DNA of 64,000 nucleotides from Bacillota bacterium (GTDB lineage Bacteria; Bacillota; Clostridia; Lachnospirales; Lachnospiraceae): positions 248,001 through 312,000 of the forward strand of contig JAEZMV010000028.1 in the NCBI GenBank assembly GCA_023414875.1, given 5' to 3'. Below, piece after piece: positions 27,696 through 37,213 of the stretch (the stretch's first letter is position 1; each line of letters opens with the position of its first letter). The position numbers and the translations under genes were made by a program. The notes under the pieces were generated by a model. It did no database searches and had not been told where the DNA came from. It saw nothing but the letters and a program-made list of their open reading frames with translations.

Positions 27696-28049
27696 ATGTC
27701 CTATAAAATAGCAGTTGCCAGTACGGATGGTAAGGTTGTAAACCAGCATTTCGGTAGAGCTGATAAATTTTACATAATTGATGTAGATGATAACGATGAA
27801 TTTCGGTTTCACGAAATCAGAGAAACAATGATTGCTTGTCAAGGTGGTTTTCATGACGAAGGTAGTTTAGCTAGTAATATAGAATTGCTGTCAGATTGTA
27901 AGTATGTATTGGTGAGCCAGATTGGTCCAGCTGCGGAATATGCACTAAGTAGAAAAGGAGTCACGGCCTTTGCTATTGCTCATTATATTGATGAGGCAGT
28001 CAAAAGATTGATTTATTATAATTCGGATATAAAAGTAAGTAAAATTTAA
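27696..28049 (+). CDS. NifX/NafY-family cofactor-binding protein
   Basis: 117 residues with GGAGGTGG upstream. Single dinitrogenase iron-molybdenum cofactor-binding domain: KIAVASTDGKVVNQHFGRAD at the N-terminus (His in NQHFG), a Cys in IACQGG and a late GPAAEYALSRKGVTAF. Such proteins carry the NifB product or mature cofactor between assembly and apo-enzyme. It follows the NifB-like gene by 48 bp in the operon. Confidence 0.88.
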   Translation: MSYKIAVASTDGKVVNQHFGRADKFYIIDVDDNDEFRFHEIRETMIACQGGFHDEGSLASNIELLSDCKYVLVSQIGPAAEYALSRKGVTAFAIAHYIDEAVKRLIYYNSDIKVSKI

Positions 28050-28109
28050 ATCATTGATACTATGAAAATTAAAGTATATGCCGTGACAGACGGCAGAAGG
28101 AGAGAATAA

Positions 28110-29216
28110 ATGTTCAATAAAAAATTAAGTGGTATGCTGACATTAATCGTGGTTCTGCTATTTACCTTAACGGCATGTTCAGCAAAAGAAAAAGAAACCT
28201 CAACTGGGGATGCAGGTAGTTCAGATAAAACAACAACATCGCCTTCAGCAGTAGGTACGGATGGAACCAATGACAGCTCTAAAGACAGTGGTATTGATTT
28301 AAGTTCGGTAACCCTGCGATTTGGTACAACCGGCTGGAAAACGCAGGAAGCACTATTAAAAGCTGCCGGTTTTGATGACACACCTTACAAAGTGGAATAT
28401 ACAAACTTCCAAGGCGGTAATCTTTGCTTGGAAGCAATGGCAGCTAATCAGATTGATCTGACCGGTTCCAGTGAGATACCTCCAATCTACGCCTCTTTAG
28501 CAGAAAATAGCGGTAACTTTAAGATTATTGCAATCAATAACAGCAATACACAGCTTCAGGAATTAATCCTCCCTCCGAACTCAACAGTGAAAAGCGTAGC
28601 AGAGCTTAAGGGCAAGAAAGTCGGCTTCATTAAATCAACAACAGCCCAATATTTTCTTTATGTAATGCTTAAAAACGCCGGCTTAGCATGGACGGATATC
28701 GATGCAATTGAAATCACAACGGCAGATGGTGTAAGTGCACTTCTTGGTGGAGATTTGGATGCCTTTGCAAGCTATGGCAACTCCATTAATGCAGCTAAGA
28801 ATGGAGGAGCAACAACTCTTGAATCGGCGCAGGATATTTTGTCGGGGAATTTTCCTTTTGAGGCATCCCAGGATGCGCTTGCTGATGAAGCGAAACGAGC
28901 AGCGATTGCTGACTACCTGGCAAGATTACAGTTGGTAAATGAATGGCAGAAAGAGCATCTTGAAGAATGGGCTGAGATATCAGCAGATCCTACCGGCCAG
29001 ACTGTTGAAGATGCTCTTGCGGTTTTAGAAAAAGGCTATGAACAAAGAGATACAACTATTATTACGATATCAGAAGATATCATCACATCGGAGCAGAATG
29101 TTGCAGATGCGTTCTTTGCAGTAGGATTATTAGAAAGCAAAATTGATGTAAGCACTTTATATGACGATTCATTGTCCTCGGATTATCAAAATGCATTGGA
29201 TGCACTAAGAAAATAA
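28110..29216 (+). CDS. Sulfonate-type ABC transporter substrate-binding lipoprotein
   Basis: 368 residues. Lipoprotein signal ending LTLTAC-like (LFTLTACS, Cys about 23), a Ser/Thr linker, then a SsuA/TauA/ThiY-type binding fold (LRFGTTGWKTQEALLKAAGF; MAANQIDLTGSSEIPPIYA; LKGKKVGFIKSTTAQYFLY). The family binds aliphatic sulfonates, taurine or nitrate-like anions. Inside a sulfur-linked operon a sulfonate or thioether substrate is the best guess. AGAAGGAGAG precedes the ATG. Confidence 0.85.
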   Translation: MFNKKLSGMLTLIVVLLFTLTACSAKEKETSTGDAGSSDKTTTSPSAVGTDGTNDSSKDSGIDLSSVTLRFGTTGWKTQEALLKAAGFDDTPYKVEYTNFQGGNLCLEAMAANQIDLTGSSEIPPIYASLAENSGNFKIIAINNSNTQLQELILPPNSTVKSVAELKGKKVGFIKSTTAQYFLYVMLKNAGLAWTDIDAIEITTADGVSALLGGDLDAFASYGNSINAAKNGGATTLESAQDILSGNFPFEASQDALADEAKRAAIADYLARLQLVNEWQKEHLEEWAEISADPTGQTVEDALAVLEKGYEQRDTTIITISEDIITSEQNVADAFFAVGLLESKIDVSTLYDDSLSSDYQNALDALRK

Positions 29217-29346
29217 CCAACTGATTAAACCATATATTTATGACAATTTGCACTAATAGATTTTATAGTCTAGAAAACCAACAAGATTTTAGGTTTCGAA
29301 AACGCACCATAGATTGGGATTGAATGCTTAAGGTAGGAGGAACACA

Positions 29347-30117
29347 ATGAAATTGAAACAAAAGGATGAGAAAAAAAGGTATGAGATATTTTTGCAATGG
29401 CTACTACCAATCTTTTTAATATTTGCTTGGTATATGGCTACCAATACAGGCCATAATACAATCTTGCCTTCTCCGGGCAAGGTGCTGGATCGAGCTGTGG
29501 TTATGATTAAGAATGGTCAGTTATTAGAATATACCTCTGTCAGTGCAAAAAGAGCAATCATTGGATTTATGATTGGAGGTGGAATCGGATTCTTGCTGGG
29601 ATTAATCAATGGAATGTGGAGGATATCTGATATTACCTTGAACACAACGCTTCAGATGCTAAGAAATATTCCTATTCTTGCTCTTATTTCACTTATGATC
29701 GTATGGTTTGGTATTGGAGAAAAGGTAAAGATTATCATGGTTGCCTTTGGCGTATTTTTTCCTTTATATATCAATACCTATCATGGTATAAAAGCACTTG
29801 ACAAAGGCTTGATAGAGATGGGAAAGGTATATGGTTTGAAAGGCTTTTCCTTATTCAGTAATATTATTCTGCCAGGAGCACTAGCCTCAGTGCTAGTTGG
29901 TATTCGATTATCACTTGGTACCATGTGGTTGATATTAATTGCCGCCGAGACGATTGCCGCCGATGCAGGAATAGGCTATATGGCTATGACCGCAAGAGAA
30001 TTGATGCAGATGGATAAGGTTGTATTAAGTATCATTATCTATGCTTTACTGGGTAAGTTATCCGATGTAATTGCATCGATGCTTGAGAGAAAATTACTGA
30101 AGTGGCGGACTGCTTGA
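29347..30117 (+). CDS. Sulfonate-type ABC transporter permease (SsuC/TauC-like)
   Basis: 256 residues, six predicted membrane helices. The N-terminal IFLIFAWYMATNTGHNTILPSPGKVL is typical of SsuC/TauC permeases, and an EAA-type loop reads GLIEMGKVYGLKGFSLFSNIILPGAL. It would pair with the lipoprotein before it and the ATPase after it. The 130-bp gap before it holds a GTAGGAGG ribosome site only. Confidence 0.88.
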   Translation: MKLKQKDEKKRYEIFLQWLLPIFLIFAWYMATNTGHNTILPSPGKVLDRAVVMIKNGQLLEYTSVSAKRAIIGFMIGGGIGFLLGLINGMWRISDITLNTTLQMLRNIPILALISLMIVWFGIGEKVKIIMVAFGVFFPLYINTYHGIKALDKGLIEMGKVYGLKGFSLFSNIILPGALASVLVGIRLSLGTMWLILIAAETIAADAGIGYMAMTARELMQMDKVVLSIIIYALLGKLSDVIASMLERKLLKWRTA

Positions 30118-30167
30118 AATTAGAAAGTTGATACCGTAAGCGCCTGTTAAGAGGGGATGAGCGTGAT

Positions 30168-30983
30168 ATGAATGATAATATAAATGAGAATACAGATCAA
30201 AACATATATGAAAATCTATATGAAATTAAAAATGGATATAAAATAGAAATCAAAAATCTAAAAAAGAGTTTTGGGGAATTGGATGTATTGGAGAATGTTA
30301 ATTTAACAATTGAACCCGGTGAATTTATTGCAATCGTTGGTCACAGCGGCTGCGGTAAAAGTACATTACTTCGTTTGATAGCTGGATTAGATACCCCCAC
30401 AGAGGGTAGCATAACCGTGAACGATAAAGAAGTAGCCGGAGTTAATAGTCAGGTTAGGTTCTTATTTCAGGAAGCAAGATTACTACCTTGGAAGACGGTG
30501 CTATCAAATGTAATTATTGGAACAGCGGATAAGAACGAAGCAATAGCAGCGTTATCCTTAGAAAGAGTTGGTCTTATTAATAAAAAGAATGAATGGCCGG
30601 GTGTTCTGTCAGGAGGTCAGAAACAAAGAGTTTCACTTGCAAGAGCACTTGTTGGGAAACCGAGTGTTCTTCTCCTTGACGAGCCGCTTGGAGCTCTTGA
30701 TGCATTAACAAGGCTTGATATGCAGGAATTAATTGAGAAGCTTTGGGCCGAACAGGGTTTTACAGGAATTCTTGTTACTCATGATGTAGGCGAAGCTGTC
30801 AGACTTGCCAACAGAGTAATCTTAATGGATGACAAACAGATTACATTGGATCTGAGGATTACCCTGCCAAGACCTCGCAGGAAGGACAATGATGCTAATT
30901 ATTTTGAACAATATATCTTAAATAAAGTAATGAAGGTTGACGAGAAAAAAGCAGAGAGGCGAAGAGAAGATTACGCTATATAA
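30168..30983 (+). CDS. Sulfonate-type ABC transporter ATPase (SsuB/TauB-like)
   Basis: 271 residues. Walker A GHSGCGKSTL, Q-loop FLFQEARLLPWKTVL (the LLPW form typical of SsuB/TauB), signature LSGGQKQRVSLARAL, Walker B LLLDEPLGALD and switch His in VTHDVGEA. About 20 extra N-terminal residues rich in Asn/Glu precede the domain. It completes the importer; 37 bp separate it from the next start. Confidence 0.9.
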   Translation: MNDNINENTDQNIYENLYEIKNGYKIEIKNLKKSFGELDVLENVNLTIEPGEFIAIVGHSGCGKSTLLRLIAGLDTPTEGSITVNDKEVAGVNSQVRFLFQEARLLPWKTVLSNVIIGTADKNEAIAALSLERVGLINKKNEWPGVLSGGQKQRVSLARALVGKPSVLLLDEPLGALDALTRLDMQELIEKLWAEQGFTGILVTHDVGEAVRLANRVILMDDKQITLDLRITLPRPRRKDNDANYFEQYILNKVMKVDEKKAERRREDYAI

Positions 30984-31020
30984 AACGAAAAGTGATTTGA
31001 ATAAAGAAGGGAGTGCTGAT

Positions 31021-32115
31021 ATGGTTTCAATAAGAACCCCGCTGGAATATATAAGCAAACCGGATATCATCGGTGAATCGGGAAAGTTCATAAAAAAGTA
31101 TGGGAATAAAGCATTGGTTATAGGTAGTAAAACCGCACTTAAGGTTGTTGGCGAAGAATTTTACAAGAGCCTTGTGGAACATAAGATAGATTACATCATA
31201 GAAGTGTTTACTGGTTATCCAACATTAGCTACAATAGACCGTTATGTGCAGAAAGCTGCGGAACTAGGTGTTAATCTGATCATCGGTATCGGTGGAGGGA
31301 AGGTAAATGACACAGCGAAGGTTGTTGGATCAAAAACAAGACTTCCGGTCATTGCGATACCAACGATTGCAGCAACCTGTGCGGCTTGGGCAGCAGTATC
31401 TATTTTATATGATGAAGAGGGTGATTTTGTAACTACATTTCTCAATGATAATTCACCGAGACTCATTCTTGCAGATACCAGAATTATTGCAACTGCTCCT
31501 GCCAGATATACCTATGCCGGAATTGTTGATACTCTGGCAAAATGGTATGAAACAATGCCGAATCTGGAAATTGCAGAAGATAATATAACACTCAATATAT
31601 CCGTAAGTGGAGCAAAGCTAGCCTTTGACCTTCTGAAAAAGCATGGTAAAAAAGTGGTAGAGGATGGTCAGAACAATATCATCACACAAGCAACCATTGA
31701 TGTTATCGATGCAATTATCTATCTGGCTGGATTTGTAGGTAGCTTCACGGAGGATAGCTTATATGGCGGGTTTGCACATCCGTTTTATCATGCATCGACC
31801 AGGCTGGCGAATACCAGGCATCGACTACATGGTGAAAAGGTTTCTTTAGGACTATTGATTCAATTATTCTTAGAAAACAAACCGGAGGCTTACATCATAG
31901 ATACGATTAGGGATTTTGACCAATATCATCTCGCCTTAACCTTAGAGGAGATTGGAATCACAGACAATGCAACCGAAGATTTATTCGTCGTTGCAGAGCG
32001 TACCCTCAAGGAATTTCCGGCTTATACCAGGTTGGGTTTCGGTACGTCGGTGGTCGAAATAGTGGAGGCAGCATTTCAGGCCGATGCTTTAGTGCGGAAG
32101 GTTCTAAATAAATAG
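31021..32115 (+). CDS. Iron-containing alcohol dehydrogenase, GldA-like
   Basis: 364 residues from MVSIRTPLEYI; GAAGGGAG precedes this ATG, and an earlier in-frame start overlapping the ATPase is rejected. NAD-binding GIGGGKVNDTAKVV, metal ligands in GIVDTLAKWYE (Asp), GGFAHPFYHAS (His) and RHRLHGEKVSLG (His) mark the glycerol dehydrogenase branch. The substrate is a small hydroxy compound. In this operon it might handle a carbon skeleton left after sulfur removal, which is inference. Confidence 0.85.
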   Translation: MVSIRTPLEYISKPDIIGESGKFIKKYGNKALVIGSKTALKVVGEEFYKSLVEHKIDYIIEVFTGYPTLATIDRYVQKAAELGVNLIIGIGGGKVNDTAKVVGSKTRLPVIAIPTIAATCAAWAAVSILYDEEGDFVTTFLNDNSPRLILADTRIIATAPARYTYAGIVDTLAKWYETMPNLEIAEDNITLNISVSGAKLAFDLLKKHGKKVVEDGQNNIITQATIDVIDAIIYLAGFVGSFTEDSLYGGFAHPFYHASTRLANTRHRLHGEKVSLGLLIQLFLENKPEAYIIDTIRDFDQYHLALTLEEIGITDNATEDLFVVAERTLKEFPAYTRLGFGTSVVEIVEAAFQADALVRKVLNK

Positions 32116-32161
32116 GGATACAAATCGAAGATTCATAGAAGAGATCATAGGAGGTGTGAGG

Positions 32162-33274
32162 TTGGGAATTGAAGAAAAAGCCATAATACCAAGAAAAGCC
32201 TTGGAGCAAATCAATCATTATATAGCAGCTAAGACAATTGAAGCCGTAAAACGTGAGCTTGGTATTGATAAGGTGATTAAACTGGCTGGAAATGAAAATA
32301 CAAATGGATATTCACCTCGAGTAAAAGAGGTGATTAAAAAATCACTGGAGGAATTATCCTACTATCCTGACATGAATTGCACGGTTCTAAGAGAAAAGCT
32401 GTCAAGGCTTCTTCAGATTGAAACGGATCAATTGATTTTTGGGAACGGTTCCTTTGAATTGATTTCAATCGTTGCTCAGACCTTTTTAGAAGAAGAGGAT
32501 GAATCAATTATTATTGAACCCTCCTTTGCTTGGTATAAAAACGTTACTTGGCAGATGGGAGCGAAGGTTGTCAGCTTACCGCTAAAGGACTTTAGGGTAG
32601 ATTTAAATCTGGTTAAACAGAGTGTAACGGACAGGACAAAAATTATCTGGTTGTGTAATCCAAATAATCCAACCGGTACCATCATTAAGGAAAAAGAGCT
32701 GAGAAAGTTCCTTAAGGAGCTGCGTTCTGATATTATTCTGGTTCTGGATGAGGCATACATCGATTTTGTCGTGGAGGAAGGCTATCCTGATTCTGTTGGA
32801 ATTTTACGTGAATATAGTAATGTAATAATTCTTAGAACCTTTTCGAAAGCGTATGGTCTTGCTTCCTTCCGAATTGGTTATGGGATTGCTACGAAAGAGA
32901 TTATTGCTTATCTAAATAAAGTACGTATGCCAATCAATACAAATGCACTTGCCCAGATTGCAGCAGCAGAAAGCTTAGAAGATACTATTTTTTATCACTA
33001 TGTAGTAAAAAATAATCAAAAGGGATTGGAGCTATATTATAAAGTATTAGAGGAGCTTGGGCTTGAGTATGTCAGGTCAAATTGTAATTTCATCCTGTTT
33101 AATACGGGGCTGGACAGTGAACTGGTAGTAGGCGAGTACTATAAAAAAGGGATCATTATACGAGCGGGTAAGGAATTCGGGTTACCTACCTGGGTAAGAG
33201 TATCGATTGGAACCTATGATGAAAACAAACTTGTTCTTAATACTTTAAAGGAAATACTAGAGCAAAACAAATAG
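32162..33274 (+). CDS. HisC-like class I/II aminotransferase
   Basis: About 370 residues. AGGAGG at 32149-32154 fits a TTG start at 32162 (seven bases away) better than the GTG at 32156. PLP fold-type I: LAGNENTNGYSPRVKEVI, NPNNPTGTIIKEKEL, VLDEAYIDFV, and the PLP lysine in RTFSKAYGLASFRIGYG. It is closest in pattern to histidinol-phosphate aminotransferase or CobD-type enzymes. No other histidine or cobamide genes are near, so its amino donor or acceptor is probably specific to this locus. Confidence 0.82.
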   Translation: MGIEEKAIIPRKALEQINHYIAAKTIEAVKRELGIDKVIKLAGNENTNGYSPRVKEVIKKSLEELSYYPDMNCTVLREKLSRLLQIETDQLIFGNGSFELISIVAQTFLEEEDESIIIEPSFAWYKNVTWQMGAKVVSLPLKDFRVDLNLVKQSVTDRTKIIWLCNPNNPTGTIIKEKELRKFLKELRSDIILVLDEAYIDFVVEEGYPDSVGILREYSNVIILRTFSKAYGLASFRIGYGIATKEIIAYLNKVRMPINTNALAQIAAAESLEDTIFYHYVVKNNQKGLELYYKVLEELGLEYVRSNCNFILFNTGLDSELVVGEYYKKGIIIRAGKEFGLPTWVRVSIGTYDENKLVLNTLKEILEQNK

Positions 33275-33470
33275 AAAGCTGAAAAGCTTCAAAGAAAGCT
33301 TCAAAGAAAAGCTTCAAAGAAAAAGCTTCAAAGAAAAAGCTTCAATGAAAACTTCAAATAAAACTTCAAAGAAAAGCTTCAATGAAAAAGCTTCAAAGAA
33401 AAAGCTTCAAAGAAAACTTCAAAGAAAAGCTTCAAAGAAAACTTCAAAGAAAAGCTTCAATGAAAAAGCT
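33273..33470 (+). repeat. Short tandem repeat (GCTTCAAAGAAAA, 14 units) before NifD-like 2
   Basis: Fourteen units of 12-14 bp, each (G/A)CTTCAA(A/T)GAAA plus a variable A run, beginning right at the HisC-like stop codon and ending about 70 bp before the second NifD start. Unit length varies so no frame is kept; it is not coding. AAGCTT junctions are self-complementary. This looks like replication-slippage DNA in the middle of an operon. Confidence 0.9.
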
Positions 33471-33538
33471 ATGTGATTCTTCATGAATTGATATATTTAT
33501 TTTGGGGAAATGCGATAACAGGAAGGGCAGGGAATGAA

Positions 33539-34987
33539 ATGAGTAAAACATATTCGGGTATTAGAGAAAGCCGTCCAAATACCTTCAATGATTGTGGAGG
33601 TAATAGCCGTGAGTTAGCTTCTGAATTCGGAAAGCGATGCTTAAAATCTGCAGACCGTACCTTCAGTCAAGGACTCCAATGCCAGCAGATTAACAGTATG
33701 GCTGCCTTAATGTCTTTGGATGAGGCTGTATTTGTTGCACATTCACCGCAGGGTTGCGTAGGATGCTCCAGTATGGCGAGTGACATGTACCGTGTTGGTC
33801 AGGCACATCGTGGTGTTCGTTATATTAAGAGCGCAAGAATCATCGTTACGAATCTTGATCAAAAGGATGTTATTCTGGGTGGTGAAGCTAAATTAAGAGA
33901 AGCAGTACAATTGGCACAGGAAAGATACAATCCGAAATTAATCTTTATCTTTACCTCGTGCGCCTCCGGAATTATTGGTGATGATATCGATGCAATAGCA
34001 AGGGACTTACAAGAGGATAGTGAAGCGTTGATTGTGCCCATCCATTGTGATGGTTTTAAATCCAAAATCTGTGCTTCCGGCTTTGACGCAGCCTTTTTAG
34101 CAATATCAAAATATATACTGAGTGGTGAAAAACTACCGAAGGAAAAAGGACTGGTCAATCTATTTGCTCCTGTTTCTATCAGCTACAAGGATCAGCTGGA
34201 AATCGAGCGAATGCTTGGGCTTTTGGGGTTGACCTGTAATTATATACCATTTTATAGTTCCCTAGAGAAAATAAGGCGAATTCCTGCTGCAGAAGCATCT
34301 ACCTCCATTTGTAAGGTGTTTGCAGATGAATTCATGAAGGAATTGGAAGAAGATTACCAAATTCCATTTTCACATACCGTAATGCCAATCGGTATCCGTA
34401 ATACAGATAAATGGTACCGGGGAATTGCAGCATTATTCGGTAAAGAGGCAGAAGCAGAAGAATATATAGAGCGAGAGCATGCTAGAGTGCTTCCTGAGAT
34501 AGAAAAAATTAAACAACGTCTTCAGGGAAAGCGAGTATTCATTTGTGGCGGTACTGGACGATCGTTTGCGGCAGCAGCATTAATTGACGATTTTGGAATG
34601 CAGTTAGTTGGACTTGAAACTCCCACCTATGACGATGATGCACAGATTGATATTGAGTGCCTGAATGAAATACATAAGGACTATATCATTGATATAGCAA
34701 ACATGCAGCCCTTTGAACAGGTGAATATAGTAAATCGTTTAAAACCGGATGTATTCATTGGCGTACCCTCCTGGTCTGCAAGACTTGGCATACCGACGAC
34801 ACATGTGCTTGATATGAAACGTCCTACCATGGGCTATGACGGTATTTTATATCTTGGTAATAAAATAGCTGATCAGATTGAGAATCCCGGTTTTAATAAG
34901 AAGTTAGAGAAGCATGCCAGACTGCCCTATAAAAAAACCTGGTATGAATCAGATCCTCTTAAATTTATAAAACCATTAGAGGCTTAA
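33539..34987 (+). CDS. Nitrogenase-like alpha (NifD-like) protein 2
   Basis: 482 residues from MSKTYSGIRESRP, with AGGGAATGAA upstream; the in-frame extension to 33473 runs out of the repeat and is rejected. P-cluster Cys positions C48 (GLQCQQIN), C73 (SPQGC) and C141 (TSCASGIIGDD) are present. C258 (STSICKVF) matches the cofactor Cys, and His422 in THVLDMKRPTMGYDG aligns with NifD His442. So this alpha, unlike protein 1, keeps both protein ligands expected for a NifB-derived cofactor and is the better candidate for the catalytic subunit. It is far diverged from true NifD. Confidence 0.87.
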   Translation: MSKTYSGIRESRPNTFNDCGGNSRELASEFGKRCLKSADRTFSQGLQCQQINSMAALMSLDEAVFVAHSPQGCVGCSSMASDMYRVGQAHRGVRYIKSARIIVTNLDQKDVILGGEAKLREAVQLAQERYNPKLIFIFTSCASGIIGDDIDAIARDLQEDSEALIVPIHCDGFKSKICASGFDAAFLAISKYILSGEKLPKEKGLVNLFAPVSISYKDQLEIERMLGLLGLTCNYIPFYSSLEKIRRIPAAEASTSICKVFADEFMKELEEDYQIPFSHTVMPIGIRNTDKWYRGIAALFGKEAEAEEYIEREHARVLPEIEKIKQRLQGKRVFICGGTGRSFAAAALIDDFGMQLVGLETPTYDDDAQIDIECLNEIHKDYIIDIANMQPFEQVNIVNRLKPDVFIGVPSWSARLGIPTTHVLDMKRPTMGYDGILYLGNKIADQIENPGFNKKLEKHARLPYKKTWYESDPLKFIKPLEA

Positions 34988-35024
34988 GAAAACCGCGATA
35001 GACGGTAGAATTTGGAGGTGTTTT

Positions 35025-36311
35025 ATGTCAGTTGTAACAGAAAGTCCACGGGGCACCTGTGTCCTAGGTGGAATCAATTCCGTGTTGAGTGCAGTAGATA
35101 AGCTTTGTCCTATCTATCATTCGGGGCCTGGCTGTTGTATGCAGACTTCAGCCGGTGAAGCTGGTCAGGCAGGAGGTAGATCTCCGCATTTCTTATCTAG
35201 CGTGTCACTTCCATCCTCGAATATGTTAGAACGGGAAGTTGTCTTTGGTGGAGTTGATAAACTTCGTACCACAATTGAAGGTGCAGTGGAGATTATTGAT
35301 GCTGATGCGTATTTTGTTCTTACCGGCTGTACGGCCGGAATTATTGGAGATGATATTAAAAGTGTCACTTCTGAATTTTTAGAGAAGGGAATTAGAGTGT
35401 ACCCAATTGAAACACCGGGCTTTGCTGGTGATAGCTATCTCGGATATGAAGCTGCCTTTCAAACATTTTTAACCTATCTGGTAGAAGAGAAGCTGCCAAA
35501 GCAATCCAACCTTGTTAACCTTTTTGGGATTATGCCGTATCATGATCCATTCTGGGAAGGCAATTTAGAGGAACTCACGAGAATACTTAAAAAGCTTGGA
35601 CTGAAGGTTAATACATTTTTTACAGAGCATCAGGGAATTGAGGCCATCCGTACTTCATCCGCGGCAGTATTAAATATAATCGTTAATCCCTGGCTGTTAA
35701 AAAGTGCCGCTAAGGAATACGAAGAAAGATTTGGAGTACCATCACTACGAATTCCGGGGATACCATTTGGAGCCACAGATACCTCGGCATTCATCCGTCA
35801 GGTAGGGAATACTTTAAATCTGGATAACGAATTAGTCGAAGATATCATCAATCAGGAAGAGGACTATGTATACAGCTACCTTGAGACAGCAATTGGGGCT
35901 CTTAGCTGGAAGAAATTCGCAGTTGTTGGAGATTCAAATACTGCAATCGGAGTAACCAGATACCTGGCGAATGATTATAGTTTTACACCCACCATAACCA
36001 TCATCACTGATCCGGTATTCAGAGCTGAGGATAAGGAACGTATTGAAAATCAAATTCGGGATTTAGAATATGCGAACCCACCGGAAATTGTATTTGAGAC
36101 AGATCAATATAGGATTACTAAGGCTCTGGAACGTCATGAGGACATTACCTTATTGATAGGAAGTACGAATGAGCGGGAAATTGCCCTAGTAAAAGATATT
36201 CAATGCAGTGTCATCTCATTTCCGATTACGGATCGGCTTATCTTTAACCGCACCTATGCAGGATATCGTGGCAGTTTAACATTAATAGAAGATCTTTATG
36301 ATAATTTATAG
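35025..36311 (+). CDS. Nitrogenase-like beta (NifK-like) protein 2
   Basis: 428 residues, GGAGGTG ribosome site, 37 bp after its alpha partner. P-cluster Cys positions C12 (RGTCVLGG), C37 or C38 (HSGPGCC) and C101 (LTGCTAGIIGDD) are kept. It resembles NifK-like 1 in length and architecture, so the two DK pairs probably arose by an old duplication. Expected to form an alpha2-beta2 complex fed by the single NifH-like protein. Confidence 0.87.
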   Translation: MSVVTESPRGTCVLGGINSVLSAVDKLCPIYHSGPGCCMQTSAGEAGQAGGRSPHFLSSVSLPSSNMLEREVVFGGVDKLRTTIEGAVEIIDADAYFVLTGCTAGIIGDDIKSVTSEFLEKGIRVYPIETPGFAGDSYLGYEAAFQTFLTYLVEEKLPKQSNLVNLFGIMPYHDPFWEGNLEELTRILKKLGLKVNTFFTEHQGIEAIRTSSAAVLNIIVNPWLLKSAAKEYEERFGVPSLRIPGIPFGATDTSAFIRQVGNTLNLDNELVEDIINQEEDYVYSYLETAIGALSWKKFAVVGDSNTAIGVTRYLANDYSFTPTITIITDPVFRAEDKERIENQIRDLEYANPPEIVFETDQYRITKALERHEDITLLIGSTNEREIALVKDIQCSVISFPITDRLIFNRTYAGYRGSLTLIEDLYDNL

Positions 36312-36380
36312 ACCATGGATGCAATGGTGAATAACACCCATCAAATAATAAAAATATGGATAGAAAGAAAGGGAAAAATC

Positions 36381-37208
36381 ATGAAAAGAAATGGGCTGAA
36401 AATAGTAATTACAGGATTAGTATTAACACTTGGAGCGACTAGCCTGATAGGATGTGCTAAGAAAAGTAAGGGATCAGAGGACGGGGTAACCGAAGTTGTA
36501 GTTGGAACAGGCAATGCATATGAGCCCTACTGCTATTTGGATGAAAACGGAGATCTAGCAGGATATGAGTATGAAGTATTAAAAGCAGTAGATGAATTAC
36601 TTCCAGAGTATGAATTTAAATATCAGACCTCGGACTTTGCTAATGTTCTTATTTCACTTGACAGCGGCAAAATTGACCTTGCTGCACATCAGTATGAGTG
36701 GAATGAAGAAAGAGAAAATAAATATCTCTTCAGTAAAGACGCTTATACAACTTATGTTACCTATATTACAGTTGCAGGTAATAGAGAAGATATTAAGTCA
36801 CTTGATGATCTTCAAGGACTAAAGGTCAAGAGTTCAACAGGATCAAATGCTACCTATATTCTTGAACAATATAATAGTGAGCATAAAGAAAATCCAATCA
36901 TCATTGATTATATCGATAATGGTACGGATGAAGAGACAGTAACCGGTCTTATTAACGGTGTATGGGATGCAACCATAGCTACGAAGAGAGATGTTGAAAA
37001 GCTTAATAAAAATTATGGTAATGGATCAGATGTTATAAAAGTGATTGGAGATCCAGTTCAGTCATCCTCGACATATTTTCTTTATGACAAGGAGAATACA
37101 AAATTACAGGAAGCAGTAGATAGTGTGCTAAAAAAACTTAAGGAAACCGGGAAATTAGCAGAAATATCCATTGATGTAATTGGAGGAGATTATACAGAAA
37201 GCGAGTAA
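36381..37208 (+). CDS. Polar amino acid / cystine-type ABC transporter binding lipoprotein
   Basis: 275 residues from MKRNGLKIVITGL. A lipoprotein signal ends SLIGCAKKS (Cys about 25). Family 3 solute-binding fold: VVVGTGNAYEPYCYLDENGD, LAGYEYEVLKAVDE, FANVLISLDSGKIDLAA. Members bind cystine, thioether amino acids or other polar amino acids; the two permeases and ATPase that follow resemble the TcyJKLMN layout. It follows NifK-like 2 closely on the same strand. Confidence 0.85.
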   Translation: MKRNGLKIVITGLVLTLGATSLIGCAKKSKGSEDGVTEVVVGTGNAYEPYCYLDENGDLAGYEYEVLKAVDELLPEYEFKYQTSDFANVLISLDSGKIDLAAHQYEWNEERENKYLFSKDAYTTYVTYITVAGNREDIKSLDDLQGLKVKSSTGSNATYILEQYNSEHKENPIIIDYIDNGTDEETVTGLINGVWDATIATKRDVEKLNKNYGNGSDVIKVIGDPVQSSSTYFLYDKENTKLQEAVDSVLKKLKETGKLAEISIDVIGGDYTESE

Positions 37209-37213
37209 ATAAT

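Noticed and set aside
33273..33470. CRISPR or coding repeat
   Set aside because: Units of 12-14 bp with variable length, no spacers, frame not maintained.
33473..33538. Extension of NifD-like 2 into the repeat
   Set aside because: Starts at the edge of slippage DNA; MSKTYSG at 33539 has its own ribosome site and the family-like N-terminus.
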